Shown here piece by piece: positions 22,658 through 34,225 of a stretch of 64,000 nucleotides of DNA. A model generated the notes under the pieces. That model was given only the letters and a program-made list of their open reading frames with translations. It was not told the origin of the DNA and did no database searches. The translations under genes and the position numbers were made by a program. The stretch is from the NCBI GenBank assembly GCA_035578175.1, contig JAQMRL010000014.1, forward strand, positions 18,588,395 through 18,652,394, written 5' to 3'. Numbering within the stretch: the stretch's first letter is position 1; every line of letters starts with the position of its first letter. This stretch comes from Catonia carolina. Its lineage: Eukaryota > Arthropoda > Insecta > Hemiptera > Achilidae.

Positions 22658-23445
22658 ACAGGTGTTTTATTAAGGACGCAACCCTGATTATGAGAAGATA
22701 GAAGTAATACATCGGTAAATTTTCTGTTCCCCAATCGGTATGTTGGCAACAGTGTACTCAAGCTCAACTACCTAAAACAGTTAAAATGTTCCAGTCAAGC
22801 ATTAGTGTGGTGACAGCAGTCGTTCCGTTATATTGTATCAGCAATGGTTTTTTCCAGGAAAGAACGCATGTTTATTGTAGAGACTTACATAGCGAGTAAA
22901 TCTTACAAATGTGTGCAAGATAAGTTTTAGTTGAAATTTTCCCGTTCTGCCGTTCCGAATAAATTGTCAATATTGCGTTTGATAAATAAATTCCGTAGAA
23001 CTGGGAGTGTACTCGATGAGAAACCACCTCGCCAGACAACAAAGTTAACCGCGGAAGTTCTCGAAGATTTGAAAAATCGTTTGACTCAATCACGTAGGCC
23101 TACTGTTAACAATTAACTACTGTTAATCAATTAACTACTGCTTCCAGAGCTACGAAAAAGTTACATTTGCATCCTTATCGCGTTGGCGTAATTCAAAGAA
23201 GATTTACTCGCTATGTAAGTCTCTACAATAAACTCGGCTCTGCCTTGGAAATAAACCATTGCTGACACAATATAACGAAACGACTGGTGTCACCACACTA
23301 ATGCTTGACTGGAACGTTTTAACTGTCTTAGGTAGTTGGCCTTGAGTACATTATTGCCAACATACCGATTGGGGGACAGAAAATTTACCGATGTATTACT
23401 TCTATCTTCTTATAATTAGGGTTGCGTCCTTAATAAAACACCCGT
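22658..23445 (+). mobile_element. Palindromic mariner-like derivative (5' end at both termini), copy 1
   Basis: TA at 22656-22657 and 23446-23447. The first ~247 bp (22658-22904) and last ~246 bp (23200-23445) are reverse complements. They include not only the terminal repeat (ACAGGTGTTTTATTAAGG) but also the 5' UTR and the first ~20 codons of the transposase. The 3' end and catalytic region are absent. It is inserted in a family E repeat. Confidence 0.85.
22844..23205 (+). pseudogene. N-terminal DNA-binding half of a mariner-like transposase (broken)
   Basis: Starts MVFSRKERMFIVETYIASKS and has a stop after VQDKF. The helix-turn-helix segment follows (SAVPNKLSILRLINKFRRTG), then SVLDEKPPRQT and EVLEDLKNRL, and a last piece ATKKLHLHPYRVGVIQRR in another frame. 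This is the N-terminal DNA-binding part common to this group of Tc1/mariner-like transposases. No catalytic Asp segment remains. The reading frame ends where the inverted right arm begins, so the codons for the first ~20 residues occur again on the minus strand at 23200-23265. Confidence 0.75.
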
Positions 23446-23580
23446 TACTTTTTGAAAAAATACGTAATTTCTGAGAAAATTTAGTTACTTACAAAAATTA
23501 AAAATGTTTTCTGAAATGGTTTTACAATCCACATATTTCTCCTCCAAGCCGGAGGCCATAAAGTTGTAGATAAACAATAT

Positions 23581-23959
23581 GTAACAAACATTTAAAATTT
23601 CATTAAGTAGATTTCACATAAGCATTTTTGATACAACCTGTACCCACCTACATCGTATCTGCAACTCAATCAAGCAGATGAAAATGTCCTCCATGGAAAC
23701 TGTCTTGTGCGTATAATAGCTTATCCAGCGTTTATGCGAAATTTGATAAACATCGTTAGTTAGAGGCCTCATATCCATGGGAACCCATATCGTTTACCGT
23801 ATTTTATGGTCATATATTAAAGCCCTGTCTCATCTGTTATTTATCTAATATCAGATTAGAATTGATATCACTATAACCAACTATCGTAACAAGCTGGATT
23901 TCTAATTAATGACTTTACTGACATTAATTCACTCTTCACTTTAATATCTGTAAATGAAA
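23581..23959. other. Unassigned sequence
   Basis: No gene or recognised repeat. Confidence 0.35.
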
Positions 23960-24922
23960 AATATGGTACACACGACTTTCTCTTGCCAATAGCAATAAAA
24001 TACAATTTAACCTAATGTTAGTAACAAAACATTAGGAGAATAAACAAAAAGACTAACCTTATTTTAATCATGAGTGAAAGACGCAAAATTAAAATCAACC
24101 TAAGTTCAGCTTAAAAATGCGGAAAATCACTCTTTCACACTAAACTAAGCTCTTTTGTGAAAAATTCTTTTAATAAAAGTTGTAGATCTTTCAATTTTCT
24201 ATAAATTTGATTATATACAATTTTGTCGTAAAATGCATACTAAGGCTAATATCTTTAAAAATCGATTTTTTACACGGTTTTCGTGAGAAAAAAACCATAA
24301 AATCGCTAATTACCCATAAACTAACCGTTATGCAAAATAATAATTATTAAAAAAAACTGTAGGATTTTACACTATCTAAAACTTTTATTATACGGGGCTA
24401 CACTTTTGCGCTAAAATGCATATTAAGGCCGCAATCTTAAGAAATACATTTTTTCTACGTGAGCACAGCCTCTATCTTATAGAGCTATCCTATCTTATAA
24501 AGCATAAAAATTGTTGTAAATGAGGTGATTTTTTAAAAAAAAAAACGTATGAACCGTTTTTGAGAAAATCGCAAAAACGTGAAAAATTACACGAATAAAC
24601 TACTACTTCCGGTTGACCGATTTTGATGAAAATGTTCGTGCCCGGTTCTCTATTGGTACCTAACTTAAGTTTCACGTTTCAACTTCGTACAATGTATCGT
24701 TCGTGAGATATTTTGTTCACATACACACGTGCACGCACGCACACAGACATACAGACACACACACACACACACACACACAGACTAATCGCTCAAAAAAACA
24801 TGTTTTTTGGGTTCACAGGGTCTGAAAACGTGCAGATCCGGTGAAAACTCGATTTCTAAAACTCAAGATGTAAACAATACTTTAGGCTACGTCCTTATAT
24901 TCATATAGGTAAGAGAAAGTAA
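23960..24922 (-). mobile_element. Family A element, near full length
   Basis: The 3' hairpin is reduced to GGTACACACG. The 5' terminus GGTAAGAGAAAGT is at 24908-24920. The microsatellite is at 24722-24780 with mixed CACG and CA units. Confidence 0.87.
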
Positions 24923-25056
24923 TAAGGTTATGCTTTTTGAGGTCGTAGTTTTTTTTGAGGTAGTGTTTTGTTTATCTCAAATGTTTTATTACTAATGTTC
25001 GGTTATATGTTAATTATTGGCATAGGCAAGAGAAAGTCGCGTGAGTGTTTCACACC
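24923..25056 (+). mobile_element. Family A 3' end, abutting the previous copy tail to tail
   Basis: Carries only TAAGGTTATGCTTTTTGAGG through to the intact GTGTTTCACACCAGA terminus. It joins the 5' terminus of the opposite-strand copy with no unrelated sequence between. Confidence 0.8.
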
Positions 25057-25084
25057 AGAGTTTTCTCTTTATTGTTTTAATTAT

Positions 25085-25290
25085 TGGAATATGATTACTT
25101 AATTATATTATTAAATTAAGTGTTTATAATTAATCATGAATATTAAGGTAATAAAGATAAGTTTGATTTTGAAAATAGTGAAAAAGAAAATATGTGTAAA
25201 ATATGGAAGAAATCGGAAAGGATTGTAAGTGTTCTCGGACGAATGGCAATGGATGATGCTGAGAAGACTAGAAGACTTTGGAGTGCAGTA
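25085..25290 (+). repeat. Dispersed repeat, copy 1 (other copy at 42500)
   Basis: The segment from AATTATATTATTAAATTAAG to AGACTAGAAGACTTTGGAGT recurs at about 42510-42692. In both places it begins about 15-45 bp after a family A 3' end. Confidence 0.65.
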
Positions 25291-25674
25291 GTTTTTGAGA
25301 GTGCTTCACCGGATGGATGAAGACGAGGAGGTTGTGTACAAGTACTGAGATGGTGGTGGAGAAGGTTTTGAAATAAGGGCCAAGATAACAACGTTCGTTT
25401 GTACCCTTTGTTGGTATTAAAAAGGAACTTTGTTCCCATCCCAAAGACCCACTTTTCTAGCGACATGAACTGAACCCATTCTTCAACTCGCTCAGTGAAA
25501 TCTCTCCACCCACTTCAGAATATACAATTCAGTATTGCTTAGAAATATGGCGTTCGTATAATAACATTTTCACTTTTAATCAGTTATAATTTTACCCAAA
25601 GAATATTTGATTTTTGTTTCCCGATTATTCGTGAATGGTTAACCAAAATCAACACCCAACACGAACGAAGAATA
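25291..25674. other. Unassigned sequence
   Basis: A 107-codon open frame on the minus strand (25143-25466) is low in information and partly overlaps the dispersed repeat. I do not call it. Confidence 0.35.
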
Positions 25675-26626
25675 TTTGTATTTTCTCTTCCCTAAATGAA
25701 TATGTAGGAAAGAAAATATTGTTTTTATGTCGATTTTCCAAAATTGAGTTTTCACCGGATCTACACCTTTTCAGACCTCCTGCACAAAAAAAAAATGTTT
25801 CTAGCGATTGGTCTGTGTGTCTGCTGTGCGTGTGTGTGATCAGAATATCTCGAGAACGGAACTTCGTACGAACTTAAAACTTAGGTTATACTCGTATACT
25901 ACTACCCAACCCGATACGAACATTTTCATCGAAATCGGTCAACCGGAAGTAGTGGTTTATTCGTATAATTCTTCACTTTTTTGCAATTTTTTAAAAAACG
26001 GCCCCTACGATTTTTTTTAAAAATCGCCTCATTTACAAATTTTTTATGCTCTATTAGATCGGGTAGGCCCCATGTTTGCTGAAAATCTTGGGCAGGGAGT
26101 TTTTTCGTAAAAACAATGATTTTTTTTAAAATTGCATCTATAGGCCTAATATGCATTTTAGCGCAAAAATGTATATTATAAAAATTGTAGTGAATTTTAA
26201 GTCCTATAACTTTTATTTCGAACATTTTTTTGTTAAAAGCTTAGTTTAGCGGTAATTTGCGATTTTTCTGTTTTTTCCTTACGAAAACGTGTAAAAAAAT
26301 CTATCATTTTAGTATTTCAACCTTAGTATGCATGCTATGACAAAAGTGTATATGATCAAATTTATAGGAAATTAAAAGACCTACAATTTTTATTTACAGC
26401 ATTTTTCTCTACAGAGCCTAGTTTAGCGTGAAAGAGTGATTTTCCGTATTTATAAGCCAAACTGAGGTTGATTTTCATTTTGCGTTTTTCACTCATGATT
26501 AAAATTTGGTTACCTTTATTGAGGTCAATTTTTGTTTATTTCCAATGTTTTATTACTAATTTTAGGTTATATTTTTAATTATTTGCATTGGCAAGAGAAA
26601 GTCTTGTGAGTGTTTCACACCACATT
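25675..26626 (+). mobile_element. Family A element, full length
   Basis: 5' end ATTTTCTCTTCCC, short microsatellite (25812-25838), and intact 3' hairpin followed by CACATTTTTT. Confidence 0.88.
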
Positions 26627-27237
26627 TTTTGGCGTTAGATGTGATGGATAAAAAGGTGACAAGAGGGAAATTTTTTGGGGTGAAGTGGATGAAGGGTTTG
26701 GAAGAGGGTGAAGAAGAAAGTGAAATTAAAATGAAGAGACTAAAATAAAGAAAGTAATAAAATTGAAATGCGTACAGTGAAATTGAAGTGCACTAGTGAA
26801 ATAAATGCTATTTTATCTCAGGGAGTTTTCAAACACGGTCGAATAATATCGAGGAAGAGAAATCACCCTTTATGCTCAATCATACAAAATGAAAAAAAAC
26901 CTATAGATAAAAAAGACATACCGTGTCCGTTGTCCGTTTTTATAAAAATCTATTACAGAATCCCTTTATTATCTCAAAGTATAGGCTAAAACAAATGAAC
27001 AACGATACGGGCCTAACGGTTATATGACAAAAATATATAATATAACAAAAAGGGATAAAACAGATAAAAACACTCTTATATTACAAAAAAAACCAATTGC
27101 GTTTTTATGAATTGTTTTTAGTAATTAAACATTGTGTTCAATTTTTTCCACAATATACACATAACAATTAAATTGTTTGATATTTAAATACTGTCATTCG
27201 AATGTTGTACTTTTGATTTCTCGGCCAATATATATAT
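26627..27237. other. Unassigned sequence
   Basis: A purine-rich stretch at 26640-26760 and a 73-codon open frame (26768-26989) without recognisable features. Confidence 0.35.
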
Positions 27238-28324
<1,087 letters not shown>

Positions 28325-28474
28325 TTTGTAATCAGTCGCTCGACTGGTTTGATGTAGTGGTTCGCCACAGCATTGCTTCAATACCGCACGGAATCTGTCG
28401 CAGTCGACAGATTTTCGCGAGCGAAACATTTCAGAATATTGCATTCTGTTATCTTTTGCAAGTTTACTATTACC

Positions 28475-28600
28475 ATGGATAACACATCGACAGAATTATT
28501 GATTCAGTCAGTCAGGCAACGACCTGAAATATATTTCATGAGTAACCCGGACCATAAAAATTACACAAAAAAGCCTGGATTGAAATACAAAATAAATTAG
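28475..28600 (+). pseudogene. MADF-domain protein fragment of a PIF/Harbinger element
   Basis: A 41-codon frame from an ATG, reading LLIQSVRQRPEIYF then NPDHKNYTKK. This matches the first half of a MADF (Myb/SANT-like) domain, where a hydrophobic helix is followed by R-x-R-P-x-[LI]-[WY] and a D/H-x-x-K/Y-N motif. PIF/Harbinger elements carry such a DNA-binding protein next to their transposase. Here the frame stops at 28600, just before a transposase fragment that reads toward it from the other strand. Both are cut, so the two look like what is left after an internal deletion. A MADF protein of host origin is possible but less likely given the neighbour. Confidence 0.55.
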
Positions 28601-28664
28601 TCCAGTTTAACAATTTCATTTTAAATTAACCTCTAAACAAATATATAAATATATTATCTTAAAC

Positions 28665-29358
28665 ACGATGCCAGCCAGTCTTTGCTTGCTGGGGACGCCT
28701 TCTCTATATTTATTATCTTCTTTAGTTATACAAGATTGTAGTAAATTATTAAGCTCTTCAAAGCTTTCTTGGTTCATCCGAAAGTAATTGTGAAATCGAT
28801 CTTCATGAAACTGCAATTCTTCACACAATACATTTTCTCCCAAATACTTTATTTTTCTGTTGTTGTTTAGGTCATCACCCGAAAGGCTAGTTTGAACCTG
28901 TAGAGGTTTTACTAAGTAAAACGAGGAGAGAAATGGTTTACAATTGCCTTCTTCACTGAGTGGAAAAGTACGCTTATCAGCATGCCGGGCCCTCTGAAAA
29001 GCACATATTTTACACTCTGCAAATGACACCTTCACTTCATTCACCACAGGGTCTGGCTGTACAATGAAATTCATTACTTTCAGAGGAGACAACTCTGATT
29101 AGTGTCTTTTACACCTCTACCTCTTCTGTTCTTAAATGATTTAGTCATTTAATTGGCTGACCATATGATAAGAAACAGAACTATTTATTATAGCCCTGCA
29201 ACGAACAGATTAAGGGAAGAATTTGACACCCAACCCGTCTGTTAGGGGCAAATTTTTGTGTTAATGTCATAAATCCAAAAGCTACGTTTTCTTTTTTGAC
29301 GCGAAGCCCAAATCAAAAGCAATATTTCCTCTTCTTTAGAAGAAGAAATACTTGACAT
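28665..29358 (-). pseudogene. PIF/Harbinger transposase, N-terminal part, split by a retroposon
   Basis: On the minus strand an ATG at 29358 opens MSSISSSKEEEILLLIWASR, then KRKRSFWIYDINTK. The frame is interrupted by the family C copy (28862-29251) and resumes as KIKYLGENVLCEELQFHEDR, then FHNYFRMNQESFEELNNLLQ, KEDNKYREGVPSKQRLA. This is the conserved N-terminus of Harbinger DDE transposases (FWIYDIN; FxxYFRM; helix around SFEELLxLL; ITKEDxxYRxxVPxKQRLA). The catalytic domain is absent. The reading frame is otherwise open over ~100 codons, so the damage may be fairly recent. Confidence 0.75.
28862..29251 (-). mobile_element. Family C retroposon inserted in a Harbinger transposase frame
   Basis: Full-length copy of 390 bp, flanked by ATTTTTCTGTT (28851-28861) and ATTTTTGTGTT (29252-29262), an 11-bp target duplication with one mismatch. 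On the minus strand it begins TTGCCCCTAACAG and ends in the AGCC/GGCT hairpin and GATGACCTAAACAACAACAG. The insertion into a recognisable reading frame fixes both ends of the family. Confidence 0.85.
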
Positions 29359-29607
29359 TTTGTATAAACACTGCCGAATCCATTCGACAATTAATACAAA
29401 TGCACCAGGAATCACGCGGTTCCGCTTTGAAATTTCGCGCCGGTGTGAAAGTCATTTCACTGGGTAATAACAGCAAAACCGCTGTCACGATATCGCGGCG
29501 GCTGTGTGAAACCAGCGTAATGGCCTTAGATAGATGAATTTATTTACGAGCGTGTTTTAACATTTGAACAATCACTATACGACGAAAAACACGTTGTAGC
29601 AGAAGGA
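29263..29607. other. Harbinger 5' region and unassigned flank
   Basis: 29263-29358 codes for the transposase N-terminus (minus). Beyond it, 29359-29607 is less AT-rich, with CGCGG and CGCCGG motifs, and no terminal repeat could be placed. Confidence 0.45.
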
Positions 29608-29609
29608 TA

Positions 29610-30546
29610 CGAGGTGTGGCTATCAAATAACGAGACTGAAGTTAAAAAAAATTTAATTTAATTTTATACATAATCACTTATTGTCACCTTCAATATACAC
29701 TCCTCCTCTATCCCTACAACGCTCCATGCGAATTTTCCATTCTTGGAAACAGTGCTGGAAGTCATCTTCTGTCAGCTCATTTAGGACACGCGCCACTTTC
29801 TCTTTTACAGCTTCCACAGACTCAAATCTTGTCCCTTTTAATACAGATTTCACCTTAGGGAACAGGTAGAAGTCACATGGTGCAAGATCTGGTGAATAAG
29901 ATGGATGTTCTAACACTGAGATGTTGTACTTGGATACGCGGATACTTGTACAGATAACGCGGAATCAGCTGGCGCATTGTCTTGGTGGAGAACCCATGAT
30001 ATGTCCTTCCACGTTTTGGGGCATTTTCCTTAATCTATGAAGTAGTTTAGAAAGTATCTCAAGGTAGTAATATTGATTAATTGTTCGACCTTTAGGAACC
30101 CAGTGGAGGTACAAAATCCCATGGATATCAAAAAAAAAAACAATCATCATTGCTTTAAATTTTGGCATGCTCATTCGAGCTTTTTTGGCTCTCGGTGAAG
30201 TTCGGCTCTTCCAGTGCATGGATTGGCGCGTCATATCCGGATCATAAGTAAAAAACCACGTTTCATCATCACATGTAATTATCTTCTAGAATCTTCCCGA
30301 AAGTGAAATCTGCATTAAAAGGGACAGGATTTGAGTCTGTGGAAGCTGTAAAAGAGAAAGCGGAACGTGTCCTGAAGAAGCTGACAGAAGATGACTTCCA
30401 GCACTGTTTCCAACAATGGAAATTTTGCATGGACCGTTGTAGGGATAGATGAGGAGTGTATATTGAAGGTGACAATAAGTGATTACATATAAAATTAAAA
30501 TTAAATTTTTACAACGTCAGTCTCGTTATTTAATAACCCCACCTCG
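29610..30546 (-). mobile_element. Palindromic mariner derivative (3' end at both termini), copy 2
   Basis: TA on both sides (29608-29609, 30547-30548). The left arm 29610-29862 and right arm about 30293-30546 are reverse complements that both contain the last ~60 transposase codons and the 3' end. The junction near 30284-30290 (CTTCTAGAATC on plus) corresponds to that of the copy at 53819. The arms are similar enough to snap back into a ~250-bp hairpin. Confidence 0.87.
29674..30280 (-). pseudogene. Mariner DD34D transposase, catalytic half, nearly open
   Basis: Reads on the minus strand from the first catalytic region (CDDETWFFTYDPDMTRQSMH) through WKSRTSPRAKKARMSMPKFK, HGILYLHWVPKGRTINQYYY, then a second-Asp region that is frameshifted, to EHPSYSPDLAPCDFYLFPKV and the end VYIEGDNK. 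The first Asp (DET), the DN of the second motif and the third Asp (PDLAPCDF) can all be located, as expected for mariner. At least two frameshifts (near 29940-29975 and around 30130) separate the pieces. A second, antiparallel copy of the C-terminal ~60 codons lies in the right arm on the plus strand (30293-30481). Confidence 0.8.
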
Positions 30547-30548
30547 TA

Positions 30549-31292
30549 GTTTAGAGATCTGCTCTATTATTGATTGTGCAGTTGAGAGCAGTAATATAAA
30601 ATTGTAATTGGGGCAAAATGATATATGACAGAATTATAACTTAGAGCATTACTTTTAAAAGTTTTTCTTTAAGAACCCTTTAAGTAATAGTTGTAAATGA
30701 AAATGTTCTTAGACAAATAAAACAAATGTACGGCTTAGATAAACTACATTAACAATCAAAAACAAAAACACACAAGAAAACAAAAAACGGAAGAATGAAT
30801 TGGACGAGGATTATTTACCAACGTAGTCTTAAATAAAAAAAAGAGAAGAGTAACCGTGAGATGCAGAATGTTGTGTTAGTTATAAACTAACAGTATAGAA
30901 TGAGTTTCGGTTTGAAAGGGTGAAGGGTAGGTTGGGTGGTTAGGAAGACGACACAAATTGTCCTCATCAAGGTGGCAGCTACTGTGGATGATATATGACG
31001 CGTCACCATTGCTGCCATCGTTTGTCAAATTTCTGTTGCGATTAAGACGGCACTGGCACATTATAACGACCTTACTAAAGAAAAAATATATAAAGTAAAA
31101 AATATAAAGTCATTTGTATAAGATGCTTTGCAGTATTTGCTAAAAATAAATATATATATATATATAATATAAACAGTACAAAAAATATCGCATTACTTTT
31201 CAAACATTGTTATATTTTTCTCGGTATTGATCAAATTTTCATAAAATAATCCATTAAAAACTTAATAATTAATTTTACTACAAATTACATTA
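30549..31292. other. Unassigned sequence
   Basis: Short TA microsatellite at 31149-31166. No gene or recognised repeat. Confidence 0.4.
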
Positions 31293-31446
31293 ATTTTTAC
31301 TTTCTCTTGCCTATATGAATATATAGGAAGGAAAGTATTGTTTTCATGTCGATTTTTCGAAATCGAGTTTTCACCGGATCTATACGTTTTCAGACCCCCT
31401 GAACCCAAAAAACATGTTTTTAGCGATTGGTCTGTGTGTGTGTGTG

Positions 31447-31507
<61 letters not shown>

Positions 31508-32288
31508 AAAATATCTCAAGAACGGAACATCGTACGAACTTGAAACCTAAAACTTAAGTTGCATACCACTACCGGACCCGAGACGAACATTTTCATCAAA
31601 ATCGGTCAACCGGAAGTAGTAGTTTATTCGTGTAATTTTTTACTTTTTTGTGATTTTCTCAAAAACTGGTCCTACGATTTTTTTTTTAAATCGCCTGGTT
31701 TATTCAGTTTTTTATTCTCTACAAGATAGGGTAGGCGCCATTTTTGCTTAAATTCTTGGTGAGGCTGTTTTCACGTTTAAAACGTTGTTTTTTTAAGATT
31801 GCGGCTTTAATATGCATTTTACCGCAAAAATTTATATAACAAAAGTTGTAGAGAATTTAAAATTCTACAACTTTTATTTCAAACATTTTTTTGTATAACG
31901 CTTAGTTTAGCGGTAATTTGCGATGTTCTGTTTTTTTCTCACGAAAACGTGAGAAAAATCGATTTTTTTAACATTTCGGCCTTAGTATGCATTTTACGAC
32001 AAAAGTGTATATAATCAAATTTATAGGAAATTAAAAGATCTACAACTTTTATTTTTAGTGAATTTTTCTCTACAGAGCCAAGTTTAGCATAAAAGAGTGA
32101 TTTTTCGTATTGTTATGGAAAACTGAGATCGGTTTTCATTTTGCGTCTTTCATATATGATTTAAAATTAGGTTATGTTTTATTGAGGTTAGTTTTTTGTT
32201 TATTTGTAATGTTTTATTACTAATGTTAGGTGTATTGTTAATTATTTGCACTGGCAAGAGAAAGTTATGTGAGTGTTTCACACCAGAT
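31293..32288 (+). mobile_element. Family A element, full length
   Basis: Intact 5' end with the CCTATATGAATATATAGG stem, TG tract 31434-31506, internal duplication, and 3' end GTGTTTCACACCAGATT. Confidence 0.9.
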
Positions 32289-32361
32289 TTTTTTGTTCTA
32301 CCAAACTAAATACACAGGGAAATTTTCTAAGCTTGCTTGTTATAAATATTACAAAAATATA

Positions 32362-32457
32362 AAATTGGCAAGTCACTGGCTAGCTATGAAGTGGGTAAGG
32401 GGCAAAGTATTTCTCCAGAGCTCATCAGCTTTGAAAAATAGTACAAAGCTTCAAACC
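32362..32457 (+). repeat. 96-bp direct repeat, left copy
   Basis: AAATTGGCAAGTCACTGGC to CTTCAAACC. It is repeated at 33412-33507 with two mismatches. The two copies exactly bracket the LINE fragment between them. Confidence 0.85.
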
Positions 32458-33411
32458 AGTTATATTTAATATACCGTATATTACTGACCCACATTATATA
32501 TACCTGACCACATTCTTAGAATTTGAAAGGTAGAGTTAATCCGGGAATTAGATTAAGTGATGACGACTACCTAAATGTTTTACTATTTGCGATTGATTTA
32601 TGGGTTGTGCAGGAAAATGAAGAAGAACTCCAAAGATCAGTGTACATGCTGAACGAATTGTGCAAGGAATATAATTTTAGAGTTCCGTAAAGAAATCAAA
32701 AATAATGGCGTTCACTGGAAAATATCCTACGAGGTCCAAAATTGTGATTGACAATGATATACTAGAGCAAGTATCACGGTGTAATTATCTAGGTTGTGAT
32801 CTTAGTTTCATTCAAGAGTTTGAAGTAGAAAGGAAAGTTGGGAAATTCCAGGCAATTTGTGGTAATATTAGTAGAACCCTAGGAAATAAAACCGGGAAAG
32901 AAACCAAACTAAAATTTTATAAAGTAATGGCTGCCCCAGTACTATTATATGGGAGCAAATCGTGGGGTCAGTACAAGACCACAAGAGAGTAAAATACAGG
33001 CTGCGGAAATGAGGTTTCTAAAAAGAACGAAGGGTTGTAGCCGGAGAGACCAACTAAGGAACGAGGCTATACGAAGAGAACTGACTATCTACAATCTGAA
33101 TGAAAAGGTGAAAGAATATAGATCGAAATGGGAAGACCACGTAGAGAGAATGTCAAATGAAAGGGTTCCCCTCAAAGTTTTAAAGTACAGACCGGAAGGG
33201 AGGAGAGATGTGGAGAGACCACGCAAGAGATGGGAGTGATTGTTGTAAGAATCATATAAAGACATAATGTAACAAAACAGGAAAATATATATATAATGTA
33301 TAACTTAAATGTTGTGTAAATACATAGGAAAAGGAAATTGAGTTAAATTTTGCTGTTATGAGTCGGAACAGGCGCAAGCCTAATCCTTGTTTGTAAGAAG
33401 AAGAAGAAGAG
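32458..33411 (+). mobile_element. 5'-truncated LINE between 96-bp direct repeats
   Basis: Contains a reverse transcriptase C-terminal pseudogene and ends in a (GAA)n-like tail (GAAGAAGAAGAAGA), a common LINE 3' tail type. The flanking 96-bp direct repeats are in the position of a target-site duplication but are far longer than usual. Confidence 0.75.
32525..33239 (+). pseudogene. Non-LTR retrotransposon reverse transcriptase, C-terminal part
   Basis: The first piece includes LLFAIDLWVVQENEEELQRS, where FADD of the RT active site has become FAID. Then comes MAFTGKYPTRSKIVIDND, EQVSRCNYLGCDLSF (the YLG motif after the palm), and KFYKVMAAPVLLYGSKSW (the thumb-like LPALLYGSE motif). After a frameshift near 32990 it continues as AAEMRFLKRTKGCSRRD, IRRELTIYNLNEKVKEYRSK and WEDHVERM, then GRRDVERPRKRW at the end. 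The order and spacing match the endonuclease-reverse transcriptase polyproteins abundant in insect genomes. A stop near 32688 and the lost catalytic Asp make it dead. Confidence 0.82.
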
Positions 33412-33507
33412 AAATTGGCAAGTCACTGGCTAGCTATGAAGTGGGTAAGGGGCAAAGTATTTGTCCAGAGCTCATCAGCTTTGAAAAATAGTGCAAAGCT
33501 TCAAACC
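33412..33507 (+). repeat. 96-bp direct repeat, right copy
   Basis: Second copy of 32362-32457. It continues into GGCCTTTCGGCTGATGAC, the hairpin tail also seen in family C, so the LINE inserted inside an older retroposon tail. Confidence 0.85.
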
Positions 33508-33567
33508 GGCCTTTCGGCTGATGACTTAACAACAATTTTATTGTTTACTCATGAATAAACATAGTTT

Positions 33568-33631
33568 ACATTGTAGATTATGTGCATTGCCAAAAGAAAG
33601 TCGCGTGTTTGTTTCACATAATAGATTTTTA
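33568..33631 (+). mobile_element. Family A 3'-terminal fragment
   Basis: Only GCATTGCCAAAAGAAAGTCG through TTTCACATAATAGATTTTT is left. Confidence 0.6.
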
Positions 33632-33639
33632 CATAACCG

Positions 33640-34225
33640 TAACCTAAAAAGAATCCTGAATGAATATTACAATACATTACAACTTTTTGTTCGTGTTATC
33701 AAAATAAGAGTTCGGTCCGTTGAAGGACGGTTAAGAAGTGATCTTTTTTCATAGGAGGATAAAATTTATATAGATAAAATAATAAAAACAGTAAAATAGG
33801 GCATTACAACGGAAATGTCTTTTGTCTTAAACAATGTTCCAGTTCTGTAGACAAATATAGGTCGGACCGTCGCCGAAAGCAATAGAATATATTTAACAGA
33901 AAAGGGCAAAATAAATCCTTTATTAACAAAAGAAAAGAAACAAAATATAATTAAACGGAAAATCGCGGTAATTTCCTAGTGATTTTCAAGTAGTACTAAA
34001 GTGTTAATTATTTTATGGCTCATTTTTATATTTTCCCAACAGCCATTATGTGAAATTACACGACGTGGAATAAAGTAATTTCAATGTTATTTGTTTACCG
34101 AATACCGTTTATTACAGCTCAATTATTATGCATTGGACACAGAAATGTTAAATACAAAAGTTTTAATATTTCTAATTCTCTTTAAATTTGTTGACTATAA
34201 GTTCGCCTCTGTAAGCCAAAGTCAA
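33640..34225. other. Unassigned sequence
   Basis: No gene or recognised repeat. Confidence 0.35.

Larger units (their letters stand above)
22560..23580 (-). repeat. Family E repeat split by the mariner-like derivative
   Basis: The two flanks (about 22560-22657 and 23446-23575) together match the reverse complement of 20325-20510, with a TA duplication at the junction. Confidence 0.6.
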
